Shown: in pieces, positions 19,480 to 27,069 of the stretch
Layout: the number at the start of each line of letters is the position of its first letter
Position numbering within the stretch: position 1 is the stretch's first letter
Origin: Sphaerisporangium corydalis
GTDB taxonomy: Bacteria; Actinomycetota; Actinomycetes; Streptosporangiales; Streptosporangiaceae
Reading direction: 5' to 3'
Length of the DNA stretch: 64,000 nucleotides
Assembly (NCBI RefSeq): GCF_025506355.1
Contig: NZ_JANZYP010000017.1
Location: 1-64,000 of the forward strand
Translations under genes and position numbers: made by a program
Notes under the pieces: model-generated
Seen by the model: the letters and a program-made list of their open reading frames with translations, nothing else
Databases searched by the model: none
What the model was told of the DNA's origin: nothing

Positions 19480-20091
19480 GTGATCGGCGCCTTCTACGAG
19501 GACGCCTTGATGGGAGGGGACGTGGACGTCGAGTACTCCGACGGACGGGTCAGGCCCCTGGCCGCCGAGCGGTGGCTGCGGCCCATCGAGGGGGACGGGG
19601 AACTGCTGGCCAGGTGCGGCGGGCCGACGCTCGACGTCGGCTCGGGCCCCGGCCGGCTGACGGCGGCCCTGGCTCGGATGGGCGTGCCGGTCCTCGGCAT
19701 CGACATCACCCCGCTGGCGGTGACGCTGACGCGGCGCTCCGGCGCTCCGGCGCTGCGCAGAAGCGTCTTCGAGCGGCTGCCCGGCACCGGCCGCTGGGCC
19801 GTGGCGCTGCTGGCCGACGGGAACATCGGGATCGGCGGCGACCCGGGGACCCTGCTGCGCCGGCTGCGCGAGCTGGTGCGGCCCGGCGGCGCGGTGATCG
19901 CGGAGCTGGCGCCGCCCGGGTCGCCGAGCGGAGTGGAACGGGTGCGGCTGCGCCGCGACGGGCAGGCGGCCGACTGGTTCCCCTGGGCGACGGTCTCCGC
20001 CGACGACGTCGGACCGCTCGCCCGGAGCTGCGGCTTCCCGTCATCGGGCCTGTGGAGTGAGGCGGGACGATGGTTCGCCACCCTGACGTGA
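19480..20091 (+). CDS. Class I SAM-dependent methyltransferase
   Basis: A cytosolic methyltransferase of about 203 residues. The SAM-binding motif TLDVGSGPGRLTAALA, then VLGIDIT and the later LRELVRPGGAVIAEL, follow the Rossmann order. The GTG at 19480 (VIGAFYEDALMGG) is preferred over the upstream start at 19429, whose added residues are all Arg-rich and not family-like. The last 22 bases overlap the start of the molybdopterin oxidoreductase gene, so the two are co-expressed. The substrate is unknown; the neighbours suggest a cell-envelope or glycolipid target. Confidence 0.82.
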   Translation: MIGAFYEDALMGGDVDVEYSDGRVRPLAAERWLRPIEGDGELLARCGGPTLDVGSGPGRLTAALARMGVPVLGIDITPLAVTLTRRSGAPALRRSVFERLPGTGRWAVALLADGNIGIGGDPGTLLRRLRELVRPGGAVIAELAPPGSPSGVERVRLRRDGQAADWFPWATVSADDVGPLARSCGFPSSGLWSEAGRWFATLT

Positions 20092-21236
20092 AGGGCCTGA
20101 GCGCCCGGGCCGAAGGGTTCGTGCGAGGCGTGTCCGCGCGTTTCGGCAGCGGGCTGCACTCCGAGGGGGTGGCCGCGCGGCTCGGCGTGTGGCTCGGCGT
20201 CAGCTTCACGGTCGCCTTCGCCACCGGACTGGTCAGCCACTTCATGCAGCATCCCCCCGGCTGGCTGCTGTGGCCGTCCCGGCCGGTCAACCTGTACCGG
20301 GTCACCCAGGGCCTGCACGTCATCGGCGGGCTGGCGGCGATCCCGCTGCTGCTGGCCAAGCTGTGGACCGTCTACCCGAAGTTGTTCCAGTGGCCGCCCT
20401 TCCGGTCGGCCGCGCACGCGGTGGAACGCGCGCTCGTGCTCGTGCTCGTCGGCGGCTCGCTGTTCCAGCTCGTCACCGGGCTGCTGAACATCTCCTACGC
20501 CTACCTGTGGCCGTTCTCCTTCACCACCGCGCACTACTGGACGGCCTACCTCGTCTACGGCGCCCTGGTCATCCACGTGGCCAACGAGTGGGCGAAGGTG
20601 CGCGCCGCGCTGTGGACGCGGGAGCGGGTGGAGCCGGACGCCGCGGCCAGGCGCCGGTTCCTCGGCACGGTGGCCGCCGCGTCCGGGCTCACCGTCCTGG
20701 TCACGGTGGGGGAGACGTACGCGCCCCTGGCCCCGCTGGCCGTGCTCGCTCCGCGTGACCCGCGCACCGGCCCGCAGGGGATCCCGGTGAACAAGTCGGC
20801 GCTCGCGGCGGGCGTGACCGGGATCATCCTCGACCCGGGCTACCGGCTCACGGTGACCGGCGCGGTCCGCGCCGAGCTGTCGCTGGCCTACGCCGACCTG
20901 GTACGGCTGCCGCAGCACACCGTGCGGCTGCCGATCTCCTGCGTGGAGGGCTGGAGCGCGGACGCCGAGTGGACCGGGATACGCCTGCGCGACCTGCTCG
21001 CCCTGGTGGGCGCGGCCCCGGACGCCACGGTCGAGGTCGAGTCGCTGGAACGCGGCGGCGCCTACCGGACCAGCGAGGTGCGCCCGCCGCACTGGAGCGA
21101 CCCGCTCACCCTGCTGGCCCTGCGGCTCAACGGCTCGCCGCTCGCCCCCGACCACGGCTTCCCGCTGCGCCTCATCGCGCCCGACCGGCCCGGGGTGCTG
21201 CAGACCAAATGGGTCACCAAGGTGGTGGTGTCATGA
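20070..21236 (+). CDS. Membrane b-type cytochrome/molybdopterin oxidoreductase fusion
   Basis: A 388-residue protein in two parts. Residues about 38-185 form four membrane helices with intramembrane or near-membrane histidines H57, H83, H155 and H169, like a diheme cytochrome b. Then comes RRRFLG (195-200), followed by a fifth hydrophobic helix, and then a sulfite-oxidase-type Mo-binding domain (about 250-388) with the Mo-ligand cysteine C291 in ISCVEGW. The twin arginine before the last helix suggests that the folded Mo domain is exported by Tat while the earlier helices use Sec. The redox substrate is unknown. It overlaps the genes on both sides. Confidence 0.86.
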   Translation: MVRHPDVKGLSARAEGFVRGVSARFGSGLHSEGVAARLGVWLGVSFTVAFATGLVSHFMQHPPGWLLWPSRPVNLYRVTQGLHVIGGLAAIPLLLAKLWTVYPKLFQWPPFRSAAHAVERALVLVLVGGSLFQLVTGLLNISYAYLWPFSFTTAHYWTAYLVYGALVIHVANEWAKVRAALWTRERVEPDAAARRRFLGTVAAASGLTVLVTVGETYAPLAPLAVLAPRDPRTGPQGIPVNKSALAAGVTGIILDPGYRLTVTGAVRAELSLAYADLVRLPQHTVRLPISCVEGWSADAEWTGIRLRDLLALVGAAPDATVEVESLERGGAYRTSEVRPPHWSDPLTLLALRLNGSPLAPDHGFPLRLIAPDRPGVLQTKWVTKVVVS

Positions 21237-21745
21237 ACGAGCCCGCCGAGCCCGCCGAGCCCGCCGAGCCCGCGGTCGTGCGCGAGACGGCCGTGCCCTC
21301 CCGCCGGGGGTGGTGGCGTCTTGCGGCGTACGGCGCCGGCGGTGTCCTGGTCGCCGTCGGCCTCACCGGCCTGCTGGTGGACGCCCGCCGCACCGACCCG
21401 CTCGGCTGGGCCTTGTGGTTCGGCGGCCTGGTCGCGGCGCACGACGGCGTCGTGCTGCCGTTGGCGCTCGCGGCCGGCGCGCTGGCGGGGGCGGTGCGCG
21501 AGCCCTACCGGTTCTGGGTCCGCGCGGCGCTGGGCGTGGCGGCCGTGCTCTCCCTGGTGGCGCTGCCCATGGTGCTGGGCATCGGCCGGCGGGCCGACGA
21601 CCCGTCGCTGCTGCCGCGGGACTACGGTCGCGGCCTGCTCCTGGTCCTCGCGGTGATCGCGGTCGCCGCCGCGACGGCCGTGCTCACGGTCCGGCTGAGA
21701 CGGCGGCGTCGCGGACCGTCATCGCCTGCGGCTTCTGAGGAGTGA
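21233..21745 (+). CDS. Small membrane protein with N-terminal EPA repeats
   Basis: A 170-residue protein. Its ATG overlaps the stop of the Mo oxidoreductase gene (ATGA). It opens with four EPA units encoded by a 9-base repeat (21239-21274), then has about four membrane helices (29-49, 59-79, 93-112, 130-152) and a basic tail (RLRRRRRG). The coupling suggests a partner of the cytochrome/Mo protein, perhaps a subunit or quinol-site protein. I recognise no motif. Its 3' end overlaps the convergent DUF2064 gene by 62 bases. Confidence 0.75.
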   Translation: MNEPAEPAEPAEPAVVRETAVPSRRGWWRLAAYGAGGVLVAVGLTGLLVDARRTDPLGWALWFGGLVAAHDGVVLPLALAAGALAGAVREPYRFWVRAALGVAAVLSLVALPMVLGIGRRADDPSLLPRDYGRGLLLVLAVIAVAAATAVLTVRLRRRRRGPSSPAASEE

Positions 21746-22451
21746 GCACGGCCCTCGGGTCCGGCGGACCCGCCGGCCGGGACTCCGCGCCGGCGTCACC
21801 CTCCCCGGCGTGACCGGCGGCCATGCTCCCGCGTACGGCGGCCAGCGTCGCCGCGAACCGGGTGGCGGGCGCCCGCGCGGCGACGTGGCAGGCGTCGGCG
21901 AAGGTGTCGACGTCGCGCAGTTCGGGGAGGAAGGCCGTGGTCAGCCCGGCCTGACGCAGCCGCCCGAGCTGGGCCGCCCCGGTGCCCGGTTGCGACATGG
22001 GCACGCCGAGCAGCAGCGCGGGGTCGGGGCGGCGCAGGCCGAGCAGCCAGAAGCCGCCGTCCTCGGCGGGGCCGTACACCGCGTCATGCCAGGTCAGCGC
22101 GTCGGAGGCGGCGTGGAGCAGGGACGGGGTGAGCTGGGGGGTGTCCATCCCGACGAGCACGGTCGGCACGGGGTGCAGCCGGTGGGCGTCGGTGAAGGCG
22201 GCCGCGAGCCGCTCGTCCAGGCCGCGTCCCCGTTGCGGGATCACCGTGAAACCGGGAGGCAGCCAGGGCCCCGGCAGCCCTTGGAGGGCGAGGACCCGAT
22301 ACGGCGCGCGCGTCGCCGCGACCGTGCGCAGGGTGTCCTCCAGGGCGGCGGCCGCGAGCCGGGCGGCCTGTTCCCCGGTGCAGGGCGGGCAGAGCCGGGT
22401 CTTCACCCGGCCGGGTAGCGGTTCCTTGGCGATGACCAGGATCTGCGTCAC
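21684..22451 (-). CDS. TIGR04282/DUF2064 family GT-A-fold glycosyltransferase-like protein
   Basis: A cytosolic protein of 255 residues. Family marks are the N-terminal ILVIAKEPLPGRVKTRLCPP, the central VLVGMDTPQLTPSLL (metal/nucleotide-binding MDTP in place of DxD) and AVYGPAEDGGFWLLGL. These resemble nucleotidyl- or glycosyl-transferases of GT-A fold; in other organisms they are paired with a family 2 glycosyltransferase, as here. The C-terminal 50 residues are low-complexity (Gly/Ala/Pro-rich) and encode the antisense overlap with the membrane protein gene. It overlaps the GT2 gene by four bases. Confidence 0.85.
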   Translation of the reverse strand: MTQILVIAKEPLPGRVKTRLCPPCTGEQAARLAAAALEDTLRTVAATRAPYRVLALQGLPGPWLPPGFTVIPQRGRGLDERLAAAFTDAHRLHPVPTVLVGMDTPQLTPSLLHAASDALTWHDAVYGPAEDGGFWLLGLRRPDPALLLGVPMSQPGTGAAQLGRLRQAGLTTAFLPELRDVDTFADACHVAARAPATRFAATLAAVRGSMAAGHAGEGDAGAESRPAGPPDPRAVLTPQKPQAMTVRDAAVSAGP

Positions 22452-23104
22452 GCGGTCTCCCTGATGACCCGGCGCATGTCGCCGATGGCGCGGACGGTGC
22501 CGCGTACCGTCCCGGTGACCTTGGAGCGGCCCGCGCGCGGCAGGTAGTCCACCTCCGCCTCGCCGATCCGCAGACCGGCCGCCGCGGCGCGCAGCACCAT
22601 CTCCAGCGGGTAGCCGAACCTGCGGTCGCGCAGCGCTAGGGCGATGAGCCCGGTACGGCGCGCGGCGCGCATCGGGCCGAGATCGTGCAGCGCGGCCCCG
22701 GTGCGGCGGCGCAGCCGGTGGGCCAGCAGGGCGTTGGCGGCGCGCGCGTGCGGCGGCCAGGCGCCCGCCGACCGGGCGATCCGCCGGCCGAGCATCAGGT
22801 CGGCGTCGCCGGCCTCCACCGGCCCGGTCACCCTGGACAGCTGCCGGGGGTCGAGGGAGGCGTCGGCGTCCATGAAGGCGACGATGTCGGAGGTCGCGGC
22901 CAGCAGCCCGGCGTGGCAGGCGGCGCCGAACCCGCGCCGGGGCTCCACGATCACCCGGGCCCCGAGGCCGGTGGCGATCTTCACCGAGTCGTCCGACGAC
23001 CCGTTGTCCACCACGATGGGCCGGCAGCCGGCCGGCATGCGCTCCAGGACCCAGGGAAGCGCGGCCTCCTCGTCGAGGCAGGGCAGCACCACGTCGATCT
23101 CCAT
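22448..23104 (-). CDS. Family 2 glycosyltransferase (dolichol-phosphate mannosyltransferase-like)
   Basis: A 218-residue GT2 enzyme. EIDVVLPCLDEEAALPWVLE starts the GT-A fold, VVDNGSSDDS binds the nucleotide, and FMDADASLDP is the D-x-D region. A conserved C-terminal part, YPLEMVLRAAAAGLRIGEAEVDY with RAGRSKVTG, is like polyprenyl-phosphate sugar synthases. It would transfer a sugar from a nucleotide donor, probably to a lipid carrier. It is divergent from the multipass transferase gene at 23196, which could use such a lipid-linked sugar. Confidence 0.87.
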   Translation of the reverse strand: MEIDVVLPCLDEEAALPWVLERMPAGCRPIVVDNGSSDDSVKIATGLGARVIVEPRRGFGAACHAGLLAATSDIVAFMDADASLDPRQLSRVTGPVEAGDADLMLGRRIARSAGAWPPHARAANALLAHRLRRRTGAALHDLGPMRAARRTGLIALALRDRRFGYPLEMVLRAAAAGLRIGEAEVDYLPRAGRSKVTGTVRGTVRAIGDMRRVIRETA

Positions 23105-23195
23105 GGGTCCGACGCTAGGGCAGCGCGGGCCTGAAGATTCTTACGGTGCGGTGACGCCCTCTTCGAAAAGCCCAGCTCAGAACTACTGTTACGGT

Positions 23196-24581
23196 GTGGC
23201 GCAAAGATCGGGCCTGGGAACGGCCGCCCCTGCCGCCCAGTCGCGGGAGACGGGCGGAAGGGCCGGCCGCGGGGCGCTCGCCGGATGGGCGGCGCTGGTC
23301 GCCGGCTGTTTCGCGGTGGGCGCGGTCCTGCACGGGCTGGGCGTGCTGCGGATCGACCACCTGCCGCCGCTGCACGCGCACTTCCGGGTGCTCACGGTCA
23401 CGCTGCTGCCCGCGGCCGCCTTCGCGGTGGTCGCCGTACGGAACCTGCCGCGGTGGGTGGGCCGGGGCGGTTTCCGGCGGGCCCTGTTCATCGCTTACGG
23501 GTTCGCGCTGGCATGGACGTTCCTGCTGGCGATCTCGGCCGACGGGCCGGCCGCGCCGCTCACGCACCCCCAGGAGTACCTGGCGGTGCTGCCCTCGGTG
23601 GGCCAGGATCCGCTCGGCTGGCTGGCGGGCTTCACTGAGCGGCTGCCGGGGTACCCGACGCACGTGCGGGGGCATCCGCCGCTGCCGGTGCTGGTGGTCT
23701 GGGCGTCGGCCGCGGTGGGTCTGGGCGGGCCGTTGTGGGCCGCGATCGAGGTGATCCTCGTCGGATGCTCGGCGACGGTGGCGATCGGGCTGACCGTGCG
23801 CCGCCTGGCGGGGGAGGCGGCGGCCCGGCGGGCGTTGCCGTACCTCGCCCTCACCCCGGTCTCGGTCTGGATCGCCACCACGATGGACGCCTTCTTCGCC
23901 GGTGTCGGCGCGTGGGGCGTCGCGCTCCTGCTGCTCGGCCGGGGCACCACGGCGAGGACGTGGTGCGCGGCGGGGGCGGGGGTGCTGCTCGGCGCCCTGC
24001 CGTACCTGAGCTACGGGCTGGTGCCCTACCTGGTGATCCCGGTGACCGCCGCCCTGCTGGTACGGCTGCCGCGCCAGGCGGTGCTCGCCGCCCTGGCCGG
24101 CGCGGCGGCGGTGACCTGCGCGTTCGCGATAGCCGGTTTCTCCTGGCTCGCCGGGGTGGCGGCCACCCACGCGCAGTGGGCCGGCGACCCGGGCGCGGCC
24201 CGCCCCTACCTGTACTTCCTGGTGGCGAACGTGGGCGTCCTCGCCCTGGTCACCGGGCCGGCCACCACCGCGGGCCTCGTCCGCGCGGGGCGCCATCTCC
24301 TCCGCTGCCCGGCCGGCGGGCGCGTCCCCCTGCCTGGGATCGTGTCCGCCGTGCCGGACCTGGCACGCCGCCACGGCGCCGCGGCCGTCGTGGCCGCGGC
24401 CCTGGTGGCGGTGCTGGCGCTGGACGTCAGCGGGGTGACGCGGGGCGAGGTGGAGCGCATCTGGGTGCCGTTCGCCGTGTGGATCGGCCTGGCGGCGGCG
24501 TACGCGCCCGGGCGCCGCACGCTCGCCGCCCAGGTGGTCACCGGCCTGCTGCTGCAGGGGCTGGTCCTCTCCCCCTGGTGA
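23196..24581 (+). CDS. Multipass membrane glycosyltransferase-like protein
   Basis: A 461-residue integral membrane protein with about eleven helices, resembling GT39/GT87-type polyprenyl-phosphate-sugar-dependent mannosyltransferases. The GTG at 23196 precedes a cytosolic N-terminus (AQRSGLGTAAPAAQSRETGG) and the first helix; no other start fits. The first extracytoplasmic stretch (LGVLRIDHLPPLHAH), TERLPGYPTHVRGHPPLP before the third helix and LTPVSVWIATTMDAFFAGV further on are typical of this class. Together with the GT2 gene it suggests transfer of a lipid-linked sugar to an envelope acceptor. The acceptor is unknown. Confidence 0.78.
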   Translation: MAQRSGLGTAAPAAQSRETGGRAGRGALAGWAALVAGCFAVGAVLHGLGVLRIDHLPPLHAHFRVLTVTLLPAAAFAVVAVRNLPRWVGRGGFRRALFIAYGFALAWTFLLAISADGPAAPLTHPQEYLAVLPSVGQDPLGWLAGFTERLPGYPTHVRGHPPLPVLVVWASAAVGLGGPLWAAIEVILVGCSATVAIGLTVRRLAGEAAARRALPYLALTPVSVWIATTMDAFFAGVGAWGVALLLLGRGTTARTWCAAGAGVLLGALPYLSYGLVPYLVIPVTAALLVRLPRQAVLAALAGAAAVTCAFAIAGFSWLAGVAATHAQWAGDPGAARPYLYFLVANVGVLALVTGPATTAGLVRAGRHLLRCPAGGRVPLPGIVSAVPDLARRHGAAAVVAAALVAVLALDVSGVTRGEVERIWVPFAVWIGLAAAYAPGRRTLAAQVVTGLLLQGLVLSPW

Positions 24582-24617
24582 CGGGCTCGGAAGCGACCGT
24601 CAGACCGGCACCAGGAG

Positions 24618-24698
24618 GGATCGCCGGGCCGTCACCGGGGGATCGTCAGGCGGGCACGGGATCGCCAGGCGGGCGCCGGGGGGATCGTCAGGCCAGGG
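24618..24698. repeat. Imperfect 19-23 bp tandem repeat at the ends of convergent genes
   Basis: Four units beginning GGATCG at 24618, 24640, 24659 and 24682 share the pattern GGATCGYCRGGC followed by a G/C tail. The last unit overlaps the stop codon of the epimerase gene. The array fills the gap between the convergent transferase and epimerase genes. Its role is unknown; it could be a degenerate transcription-end structure. Confidence 0.7.
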
Positions 24699-25674
24699 GG
24701 GCGCCGGCGAACTCCTTCATGCCCTCGGCGAAGCCCACGCTCGCCCGGAAGCCCAGCTCCGCCGCGGCCCGGCCGGGCGCGGCCATGATGTGCCGGACGT
24801 CGCCGAGCCGGTACTCGCCGGTGACCACCGGATCCGGGCCGCCCCGCTCGGCGGCCAGCGCGACGGCCATCTCGCCGACCGTGCGCGGCTCACCGCTGGC
24901 GATGTTGTACGCGGCCAGGACGCCCGGCGCGCCGCCGGACAGGGCGGCGGCGTTCGCCCAGGCGACGTCGCGGACGTGCACGAAGTCACGCCGTTGCCCG
25001 CCGTCCTCGAACACCTTCGGCGCACGGCCGGCCGCCAGCGCGGACCGGAAGATCGCGGCCACGCCGGAGTACGGCGTGTCCCTGGGCATCCTCGGCCCGT
25101 ACACGTTGTGGTAGCGCAGCGCGACCGCGGTGCCCCCGGTCTCCCTGGCCCAGTTGGCGCTCAGGTGTTCCTGGGCGAGCTTGGTGGTGGCGTATGCGTT
25201 GCGCGGGTCGGCGGGCGCGTCCTCGGCGATGGCGGCGGACGCCACCGGGGAGCCGCACGCGGGACAGCGGGGTTCGAACAGCCCCCGTGACAGGTCCGCC
25301 GCAGCGCGCGGACCCGGCCGTACCCGCCCGTGCGCGGGGCACTCGTACGCCCCTTCCCCGTAGACGACCATCGAGGACGCCAGCACCAGCCGTCCCACGC
25401 CGTGCCCGGCCATCGCCGCCAGCAGCACGGCCGTGCCGTGGGCGTTGACCGACGTGTACTCGGGCAGGTCGGCGACGTCGACGCCGAGCCCCACCTTGGC
25501 CGCCTGGTGGACCACCGCCTCCATTCCGGGCAGCGCCCGGCCGAGCGCGGCGGCGTCGCGCACGTCCTGCCCGCCGCGCAGGTCGAAACTCCTCACCTCA
25601 TGCCCGGCCTCCTCCAGCGCCTCGACGACATGACTTCCGATGAACCCGGCCGAACCGGTCACGAGTACCCTCAC
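24688..25674 (-). CDS. NAD-dependent epimerase/dehydratase with Cys/His-rich insert
   Basis: Extended short-chain dehydrogenase of 328 residues acting on a nucleotide sugar. The Rossmann motif VTGSAGFIGSHVVEALE, the active-site pair Y161-x3-K165 (YATTK) and the serine region LASSMVVYGEG are present. Between the serine and the YxxxK lies an insert with C112-P-A-H115 and C137-P-A-C140, a candidate zinc ribbon. The GTG at 25674 begins directly at the Rossmann strand; longer starts add only low-complexity sequence. It probably supplies the sugar donor for the neighbouring transferases. Confidence 0.88.
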   Translation of the reverse strand: MRVLVTGSAGFIGSHVVEALEEAGHEVRSFDLRGGQDVRDAAALGRALPGMEAVVHQAAKVGLGVDVADLPEYTSVNAHGTAVLLAAMAGHGVGRLVLASSMVVYGEGAYECPAHGRVRPGPRAAADLSRGLFEPRCPACGSPVASAAIAEDAPADPRNAYATTKLAQEHLSANWARETGGTAVALRYHNVYGPRMPRDTPYSGVAAIFRSALAAGRAPKVFEDGGQRRDFVHVRDVAWANAAALSGGAPGVLAAYNIASGEPRTVGEMAVALAAERGGPDPVVTGEYRLGDVRHIMAAPGRAAAELGFRASVGFAEGMKEFAGAPLA

Positions 25675-25804
25675 CCGGCCGACGGTAGGCCCCCTCCCAC
25701 CGGCTGCGGCGAAACCACCCGGGACCGTTCGCGAGCCGTAAGAACCGGCGGCCGGCGCGGCCGGGCGGGTGCCCGGCATCGGCCGGTGGGGTGCGCCGGG
25801 TGGC

Positions 25805-26806
25805 TCACGCGGCGGCCGTGCCCGGGCGCGCCCCGGCGAGGGCCGCGTCGGTGTCGGCGGTCACCAGGTCGGCGTTGATGTGCGCCCCCGCCAGGGCGCC
25901 GGCCGCGGCGGCCCCGCCGACCTGCGCGGACAGGTCGGTGGCGTTGCCCGCCACCCACACGCCCGGCACGGAGGTGCTTCCCGCCGGGCCGGTGACGAAG
26001 TGGCGGCCCATGCCCTTGGGCAGGTCCGCCATCGGCAGGGCAAGACCGGTGACGCCGTCGGTGCGGGCCAGCATGGTGGTGGCGACCGCGATCACACGGC
26101 GGGGCACGATCCGCCCGTCGGCCAGCCGTACGCCCGTGATGCCCTTCTCGTCGGACTCGACCCCGGCCACCGGCGTGTCCACGACCCGGACGCCGCGTGC
26201 GGCGAAACGCGCGCGGGTGTCCTCGTCCAGGCCGGTGCCGCGGGTGAAGTAGACCAGGTCGTCGGTCAGCTGCCGGAACAGCAGCGCGTGGTGGACGGAG
26301 GCCGGGCCCACGGCCAGGATCCCGATGGGTTCGTCGCGCACCTCCCAGCCGTGGCAGTACGGGCAGTGCACGACGCCGTGTCCCCAGTGCCGGGCCAGCC
26401 CCGGGACGTCGGGCAGCTGATCGCGCAGCCCGGTGGCGACCAGTATCCGCCGCGTGCGCAGGACGCCGCCGCCGGCCAGGGTGACGGTGAAGCGAGGGTC
26501 GCTCCCGGCGGGGGAGGCGGCCGGGACGGCGGAGGTCACCTCGCCGGCCATGATCCGCCCGCCGTAGCGGGTCACGTTCTCGCGGCCGATGCTCAGCAGC
26601 TCCGCCGGTGCGATGCCTTCCAGGCCGAGCAGGCCGTGCACGCCGTCGGCCGGCGCGTTGCGGGGTGTGCCGCCGTCGACCACGATGACCGAGCGGCGGG
26701 AGCGGGCGAGCATCAGCGCGCCGTTCAGCCCGGCGGCGCCGCCGCCGATCACCACGGCGTCGACGGTCTCAGGAGGCGGTTCGTCGGTCGGGTATCCGGT
26801 GGTCAT
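25805..26806 (-). CDS. Thioredoxin reductase-like FAD/NAD(P)H oxidoreductase
   Basis: A 333-residue two-dinucleotide-fold flavoprotein. It has the FAD motif VVIGGGAAGLNGALMLARS, the active-site dithiol C148-P-Y-C151 in VVHCPYCHGWEV, and a C-terminal FAD motif VPGVWVAGNATD. The second NADPH-binding motif is weak (IGILAVGPASVHHA), as in ferredoxin- or low-molecular-weight-thiol-linked relatives. The natural partner is unknown. The ATG at 26806 follows AAGGG; in-frame codons upstream cross the operator-like repeats and are unlikely to be coding. It lies 263 bases from the divergent SLC13-type permease gene. Confidence 0.87.
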   Translation of the reverse strand: MTTGYPTDEPPPETVDAVVIGGGAAGLNGALMLARSRRSVIVVDGGTPRNAPADGVHGLLGLEGIAPAELLSIGRENVTRYGGRIMAGEVTSAVPAASPAGSDPRFTVTLAGGGVLRTRRILVATGLRDQLPDVPGLARHWGHGVVHCPYCHGWEVRDEPIGILAVGPASVHHALLFRQLTDDLVYFTRGTGLDEDTRARFAARGVRVVDTPVAGVESDEKGITGVRLADGRIVPRRVIAVATTMLARTDGVTGLALPMADLPKGMGRHFVTGPAGSTSVPGVWVAGNATDLSAQVGGAAAAGALAGAHINADLVTADTDAALAGARPGTAAA

Positions 26807-26863
26807 GGTCGTGGCCCTTCGTGTGGCTGAGAGAACTGCGCTGTCTACGACACTAAGCACCGT

Positions 26864-26899
26864 TTGCGATTGACGCATTCCCTCTTGCGTATGACGCAA
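26864..26899. promoter_or_regulatory. Two 15-bp operator-like repeats upstream of the flavoprotein gene
   Basis: 26885-26899 is a perfect inverted repeat TTGCGT-ATG-ACGCAA. 26864-26878, TTGCGATTGACGCAT, matches it at 12 of 15 positions in direct orientation. The two are 21 bp apart, about two helical turns, and sit 58-93 bases upstream of the flavoprotein start. This arrangement suits cooperative binding of a dimeric regulator. No regulator gene is adjacent. Confidence 0.6.
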
Positions 26900-27069
26900 G
26901 GAACGACCGTGCCGCCGTCGGCCGATCGTCAGCTCTCACGTTGTTGATAGGCTCGTCGGCAGGTGAGCCGGGAAGTCTGGTCGGCAGTTCCGCCGTCGAC
27001 CTCGCAGGAGCCCGCCGTGTGTCCTCGTGACCCCCTCACCGTCCTTTCCACCGGCACCTCCGGCTCCGC

